Source: Dermatophilaceae bacterium (lineage in GTDB: Bacteria > Actinomycetota > Actinomycetes > Actinomycetales > Dermatophilaceae). Taken from it: DNA of 38,366 bases. Made by a program: the position numbers and the translations under genes. The notes under the pieces are model-generated. The model saw only the letters and a list, made by a program, of their open reading frames with translations. It was not told the DNA's origin and did not search any database. Below are positions 34,888 to 38,366 of this stretch, in pieces (the first letter of the stretch is position 1; every line of letters begins with the position of its first letter). Location of the stretch: NCBI GenBank assembly GCA_014377705.1, contig JACMPC010000145.1, positions 1 through 38,366 on the forward strand. The letters run 5' to 3'.

Positions 34888-34923
34888 CGGCACAGGTGGG
34901 TTATCCGATCAGGGGGTTGAGCC

Positions 34924-35517
34924 ATGGACTACCTCCAAGAGTCCGGCGTATCGATCTATCGCCGCCGTCGTCGGCGGCGCGCCGTCATCACCCTGTCCTT
35001 CGTCAGCCTGATGCTGATCGCGACCATCGCGTATGCCGCTTCGTACGTCCAGGGGTGGGTCGGCACCCCGAAAACCACGTCGGTCGCGAACGCAAACTGC
35101 AGCTCTGAACCCACGCTCACGCCCGCCGGGGTGACAGTCAACGTCTACAACGCCTCAGCCCGCACGGGGCTTGCCGCGTCAGTGGCAAGGGCGCTGGACG
35201 ACAAGGGGTTCCGGGTTGCCACAGTGGACAACGACCCCCTGGGCAAGACGATCCTGACGGTGGGGGAGATACGGGCGGGACCGAGCGGGGCTGCCGCGGC
35301 CGCGCTGATCTCGAAGAGGCTGGTGGGGGCCACGGTGGTGCGGGACGACCGACCGGACGCCTCGGTCGACCTCGTCCTGGGCAAGCGGTACAGAGCGTTG
35401 AACACCCCGCCCAAGGTCAAGGTCAAGGTCACTGTGACGAAGGGGATCAGCTCACCCCGAGGTGCTGAGCCTGCGAGTTGCTCAGCTGAAGACGCTCAGC
35501 TGAAGACGCTCAGCTGA
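34924..35517 (+). CDS. Membrane-anchored LytR_C-domain protein, 197 aa
   Basis: A basic cytoplasmic tip (YRRRRRRRAV) and one membrane helix (VITLSFVSLMLIATIAYAA, about residues 20-40) anchor an outside domain of the LytR C-terminal family. Recognisable parts are VTVNVYNASARTGLAASVARALDDKGFRV, VGEIRAGPSGAAAAALI and ASVDLVLGKRYRAL. In other proteins this domain follows a LytR-CpsA-Psr wall-ligase domain; here it stands alone with no catalytic part. It may bind the cell wall. GGGGGTTGAG precedes the ATG. The final dozen residues (EDAQLKTLS end) are encoded by a 14-nt tandem repeat shared with the 3' end of the convergent gene. Confidence 0.87.
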   Translation: MDYLQESGVSIYRRRRRRRAVITLSFVSLMLIATIAYAASYVQGWVGTPKTTSVANANCSSEPTLTPAGVTVNVYNASARTGLAASVARALDDKGFRVATVDNDPLGKTILTVGEIRAGPSGAAAAALISKRLVGATVVRDDRPDASVDLVLGKRYRALNTPPKVKVKVTVTKGISSPRGAEPASCSAEDAQLKTLS

Positions 35518-35541
35518 AGACGCTCAGCTGAAGGCGCTCAG
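35480..35541. repeat. 14-nt tandem repeat across two convergent stop codons
   Basis: GCTCAGCTGAAGAC occurs at 35480, 35494 and 35508, with a one-base variant at 35522 and a partial fifth copy to 35541. The repeat covers both the end of the LytR_C gene (stop 35515-35517) and the end of the acyl-CoA dehydrogenase gene (stop at 35524-35526). As 14 is not a multiple of three, each copy is read in a new frame. Confidence 0.9.
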
Positions 35542-36696
35542 CCCGGTCAGCGCCTGACCGATGACGAGCGTGTGCATCTCGGCGGTGCCCTCGTAGGTCA
35601 GCACCGACTCCAGGTTGTTGGCGTGCCGCAGCACCGAGTACTCCAGCGTGATGCCGTTGGCCCCCAGGATGGTGCGGCACTGGCGCGCGATCGCCATCGC
35701 CTCCCGGGCATTGTTGAGCTTGCCCAGACTGATCTGACGCGGTTCCAGACGTCCGGCATCCTTGAGCCTCCCGAGGTGCAGCGCGAGCAGGAACCCTTTC
35801 TGGAGCTCCAGGGTCATGTCGGCTAGCTTCTGCTGGGTCAGCTGGTACCCACCGATGGGCCGGTTGAACACCTCGCGGCTGCGGGAGTAGTCCAGCGCGA
35901 TCTCCAGACAGTCACGAGCCGCACCCAGGGCCCCGAAGACGATGCCGAAGCGCGCCTCGTCCAGGCACGACAACGGCCCGCGCAGGGACTGTATGCCGGG
36001 CAGCACGGCGTCCGCCGGCAGCCGCACGCCCTCGAGCACGAGCTCTGAGGTGACCGACGCCCGCAACGAGAGCTTGCCGGGAATCTTGTTGGCCGTGAAG
36101 CCGGGGTTGTCGGTCGGCACCAGGAAGCCCTGGATGCCGGCATCCGTACCTGCCCACACCACCGCGACATCGGCGATCGAGCCGTTGGTGATCCACATCT
36201 TCGTGCCGTCCAGCACCCAGTCCTGGCCGTCACGGCGAGCGCGGGTGCGCATCCCGGCCGGGTCGGATCCGAAGTCGGGCTCGGTGAGGCCGAAACAGCC
36301 GATGAGCTCGCCGGCTGCCATCCGGGGCAGCCACTGCTGCTTCTGCTCCTGCGAGCCCCACCGGTGGATGGCGAACATGGCCAGCGAGCCCTGGACCGAG
36401 ACGAAGCTGCGGGCACCGGTGTCGCCCGCCTCCAGCTCCAGGCAGGCCAACCCATAGGCGACGGCGCTCATACCCGCACAGCCATAGCCCTCCAGATGCA
36501 TGCCGAGCAGCCCGAGCCTGCCGAACGTCAGGGCCATCTCCGCGGGGAAGGTGCCGTCCTCGTACCACTGCGCGATGCGGGGCCGGATGCTGTCGTCGAC
36601 CAGACGCCGGACGCTCTGTTGCACCGCCCGCTCCTCGTCGCTGAGCAGGTGGTCGATGCCGAGAAGCTCGAGCGGTCCGACAGGAACCGGTGTCAT
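35524..36696 (-). CDS. Acyl-CoA dehydrogenase, glutaryl-CoA dehydrogenase-like, 390 aa
   Basis: This FAD enzyme oxidises an acyl-CoA between C2 and C3. CFGLTEPDFGSDPAGMRTRAR and WITNGSIADVAVVWA are the FAD-binding signatures. The catalytic base is Glu369 in TYEGTAEMH. The features LACLELEAGDTGARSFVSVQ, LGKLNNAREAMAIARQCRTILGANGIT and RHANNLESVLTYEGT are those of glutaryl-CoA dehydrogenases, which also decarboxylate to crotonyl-CoA in lysine and tryptophan degradation. That substrate is a family inference. The ATG at 36696 is the natural start. The gene ends within the 14-nt tandem repeat, where the last codons LSAFS are part of the unit. Confidence 0.93.
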   Translation of the reverse strand: MTPVPVGPLELLGIDHLLSDEERAVQQSVRRLVDDSIRPRIAQWYEDGTFPAEMALTFGRLGLLGMHLEGYGCAGMSAVAYGLACLELEAGDTGARSFVSVQGSLAMFAIHRWGSQEQKQQWLPRMAAGELIGCFGLTEPDFGSDPAGMRTRARRDGQDWVLDGTKMWITNGSIADVAVVWAGTDAGIQGFLVPTDNPGFTANKIPGKLSLRASVTSELVLEGVRLPADAVLPGIQSLRGPLSCLDEARFGIVFGALGAARDCLEIALDYSRSREVFNRPIGGYQLTQQKLADMTLELQKGFLLALHLGRLKDAGRLEPRQISLGKLNNAREAMAIARQCRTILGANGITLEYSVLRHANNLESVLTYEGTAEMHTLVIGQALTGLSAFS

Positions 36697-36844
36697 GACA
36701 GTCCTCCAGAGACGACGCGGGCGGAATACAGCAGGCTACGGCCCCGGCGGCCTACTCGTGACCGTGGCCCGCACCCGCGTGCCGTTTGGGCTGCGGGCCT
36801 GCACCTCAAGGTCGAGTCCACCGACGTGGTGCGTGAAGGCGTGA

Positions 36845-36946
36845 CCGCCTGGTCCGCGGGCCCAAGGCTCGTTGGCGACGGCTGCAGAAGTGCTCGGTCT
36901 CGATCCAGACGAGGAACCCACCGCTGTGCTTGACTGGGTCAGGTGA
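36845..36946 (+). other. Possible 3' end of a broken or short gene overlapping the photolyase start
   Basis: The frame ending in a TGA at 36944-36946 reads SLATAAEVLGLDPDEEP and TAVLDWVR, which looks like real protein. It overlaps the photolyase GTG as GTGA, the usual sign of coupled genes. A stop at 36842-36844 closes this frame upstream. Just before that, the next frame reads AGLHLKVESTDVVREGVTAW, which could be the preceding part after a frameshift. The family is not recognised. The rest of 36697-36844 shows nothing else. Confidence 0.3.
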
Positions 36947-38366
36947 CGACGCGATGGCTGTTCGGCGACCAGCTCGGCCCGCACTTTCTAGATGGCCCAG
37001 ACCAGCCGGTGCTCATGGTCGAGGCGCGCGGGGTCTTCGCCCGTCGCAGGTTCCATCGGGCGAAGGCGCAGCTGGTGCTCTCCGCGATGCGTCATCGGGC
37101 GGCCGAGCTGGGGGACCAGTGCACCTATGTGCGCGCCGACAGCTATGCGGAAGCGCTCGACGGCTTTGATGAGCCGCTGACTGTCTGCCACCCGACCTCG
37201 CACGCGGCCCTGCGACTCGTCCACGGCCGCGGCGACGTCGAGGTGCTGCCGGCGCGTGGTTTCGCCACGTCCACCGATAACTTCGAGCGATGGGTGCAGT
37301 CTCGGGGGCGGAGACGACTGCTGATGGGCGACTTCTACCGCGATACTCGCCGCCGGTTGGGGATCTTGATGGAGGGCGAGGAACCTGCGGGAGGTAGGTG
37401 GAGCTACGACGCCGACAACCAGGAACCGCCGCCTCGTTCGGCCACGCTAGGGGTTCCAGAGCCGCACTGGCCGACGGAGGACGAGATAGACGCCGAGGTC
37501 CGTCACGACCTCGACCGCTGGGAGCGGGAAGGACACGTCACGTTCCTCGGTTCTGACGGTCCACGCCGGTTCGCTGTCACTCGCGCTGAGTCGCTGGCCG
37601 GCCTGGCCGACTTCCTCACCCACCGGCTGACCGGGTTCGGGCCGCACGAGGACGCGATGTTGTCCGCCGACCCGTGGATGGCGCACTCCTTGCTGTCCGC
37701 ACCCCTGAACCTGGGCTTGCTCGACCCGATCGAGGTGGTCGCAAGGGCAGAGGACGCCTACCTGAACGGTCTCGCCCCGCTGGGGTCGGTGGAAGGCTTC
37801 ATCCGGCAGGTCATCGGTTGGCGCGAGTTCGTCTGGCACCTGTACTGGCATCTTCCGCGGTCGTATCGCACTCGGAACGAATTGCAGGCGCGGAACCCGG
37901 TGCCGGGCTGGTTCGCTGACCTTGAGGCGGAGTCTGTCGATGCGGCCTGCCTGTCTGACGCCCTGGCCAGCGTGCGTGACCGCGGCTGGGTGCACCACAT
38001 CCCGCGACTGATGGTGCTCGGGAACTATGCGATGCAGCACGGGTGGGATCCTGCGGAGGTCACTGACTGGTTCCACCGGGCGTTCGTCGACGGCTACGAC
38101 TGGGTCATGGTGCCCAACGTGGTTGGGATGTCGCAGTTCGCCGACGGTGGAGTGATGGCTACCAAGCCGTATGCCGCCGGGGGCGCCTACATCAACCGGA
38201 TGAGCGACTACTGCTCCAGCTGCGCCTACGACCCGCGCAAGCGAGTTGGCCAGGATGCCTGCCCCTTCACCGCTGGGTACTGGGCCTTCCTGCACCGGAA
38301 TCGGGAACGGCTGGCCACGAACCCCCGCATGGGCCAGGCCCTCAGCGGCCTGAACCGACTCAGCGA
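36943..38366 (+). CDS. Iron-sulfur (6-4) photolyase / cryptochrome of the PhrB (FeS-BCP) family, 3' end cut by the window
   Basis: This light-driven flavoprotein repairs UV (6-4) photoproducts. It opens with TTRWLFGDQLGPHF, the family start. Four Cys that bind a [4Fe-4S] cluster are at 336, 424, 427 and 440. Their spacing (88, 3, 13) is the same as in Agrobacterium PhrB (350, 438, 441, 454). The two histidines needed for (6-4) repair, 365-366 there, are here at 351-352 (GWVHHIPR). The FAD-binding QVIGWREFVWHLYW and MVPNVVGMSQFADGG are intact. The frame runs off the window after 474 residues; about 30 are expected to be missing. GTG 36943 is the only good start after the upstream in-frame stop and overlaps a short frame upstream. 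Confidence 0.95.
   Translation, partial: MTTRWLFGDQLGPHFLDGPDQPVLMVEARGVFARRRFHRAKAQLVLSAMRHRAAELGDQCTYVRADSYAEALDGFDEPLTVCHPTSHAALRLVHGRGDVEVLPARGFATSTDNFERWVQSRGRRRLLMGDFYRDTRRRLGILMEGEEPAGGRWSYDADNQEPPPRSATLGVPEPHWPTEDEIDAEVRHDLDRWEREGHVTFLGSDGPRRFAVTRAESLAGLADFLTHRLTGFGPHEDAMLSADPWMAHSLLSAPLNLGLLDPIEVVARAEDAYLNGLAPLGSVEGFIRQVIGWREFVWHLYWHLPRSYRTRNELQARNPVPGWFADLEAESVDAACLSDALASVRDRGWVHHIPRLMVLGNYAMQHGWDPAEVTDWFHRAFVDGYDWVMVPNVVGMSQFADGGVMATKPYAAGGAYINRMSDYCSSCAYDPRKRVGQDACPFTAGYWAFLHRNRERLATNPRMGQALSGLNRLS

Noticed and set aside
37447-38295. A 282-codon minus-strand frame at the right edge
   Set aside because: It lies wholly inside the photolyase gene, whose Cys and His residues are conserved in the other strand.

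Overview
The window is high-GC DNA with G/C-biased third codon positions. It carries an F420-type deazaflavin-dependent reductase, a DUF5063 gene next to recR, an internal beta-subunit start inside lysC, and the order SRP RNA - tRNA-Ser - LytR_C gene. Together these point to a high-GC Gram-positive actinobacterium, probably of the order Micrococcales (Intrasporangiaceae-like). The lineage is an inference from gene content; no search was run.

Layout. 1-4789: a MacB/FtsX-type ABC exporter pair and a small coupled membrane-protein cluster, all on the plus strand. 4834-13183: an accessory stretch. It holds a broken MATE efflux gene, a stand-alone receiver protein, a DUF2071 protein, an SDR-dps pair and a four-gene minus-strand operon whose genes all overlap (NAD(P)-binding protein, CPBP protease, epimerase-like SDR, renalase-like flavoprotein). 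It ends with the wreck of a PAS-GGDEF-EAL cyclic-di-GMP enzyme. 13215-17520: a tryptophan-degradation island. A YheO-type regulator and a GNAT gene diverge from tryptophanase and an amino acid permease, with an AT-rich operator-like region between. 17558-19650: a 14-TM MFS exporter and a DDN-like reductase. 19718-24881: a LolA-like lipoprotein-type protein plus ABC-2 transporter operon diverges from an OmpR/histidine-kinase pair. Two 11-bp direct repeats in the shared control region are a likely site for that regulator.

24883-25198 holds the most unusual structure. It is a mirrored array of degenerate 22-nt repeats with a period of about 32 bp. At least five copies follow the kinase stop codon, and three inverted copies follow the asd stop codon on the other strand. 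I know of no named element that matches it.

25197-34119 is mostly conserved housekeeping on the minus strand: asd, lysC (with an internal beta-subunit start), prfC, DUF5063, recR and dnaX, interrupted by a deleted ABC-transporter pseudogene. The ybaB gene usually found between dnaX and recR is absent. Next come the SRP RNA (minus), tRNA-Ser(GGA), a conserved 98-residue protein and a LytR_C-domain protein (plus). A glutaryl-CoA-dehydrogenase-like gene (minus) converges on the last of these across a 14-nt tandem repeat. The window closes inside an iron-sulfur (6-4) photolyase of the PhrB family.

Genes that appear to work together: the ATPase/permease pair at the left edge; tryptophanase with its permease and regulator; the two-component system with the divergent LolA-ABC operon; asd with lysC in the aspartate pathway; recR with dnaX in DNA maintenance. 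At least three clear pseudogenes, two with large internal deletions, show active gene decay in the accessory parts.
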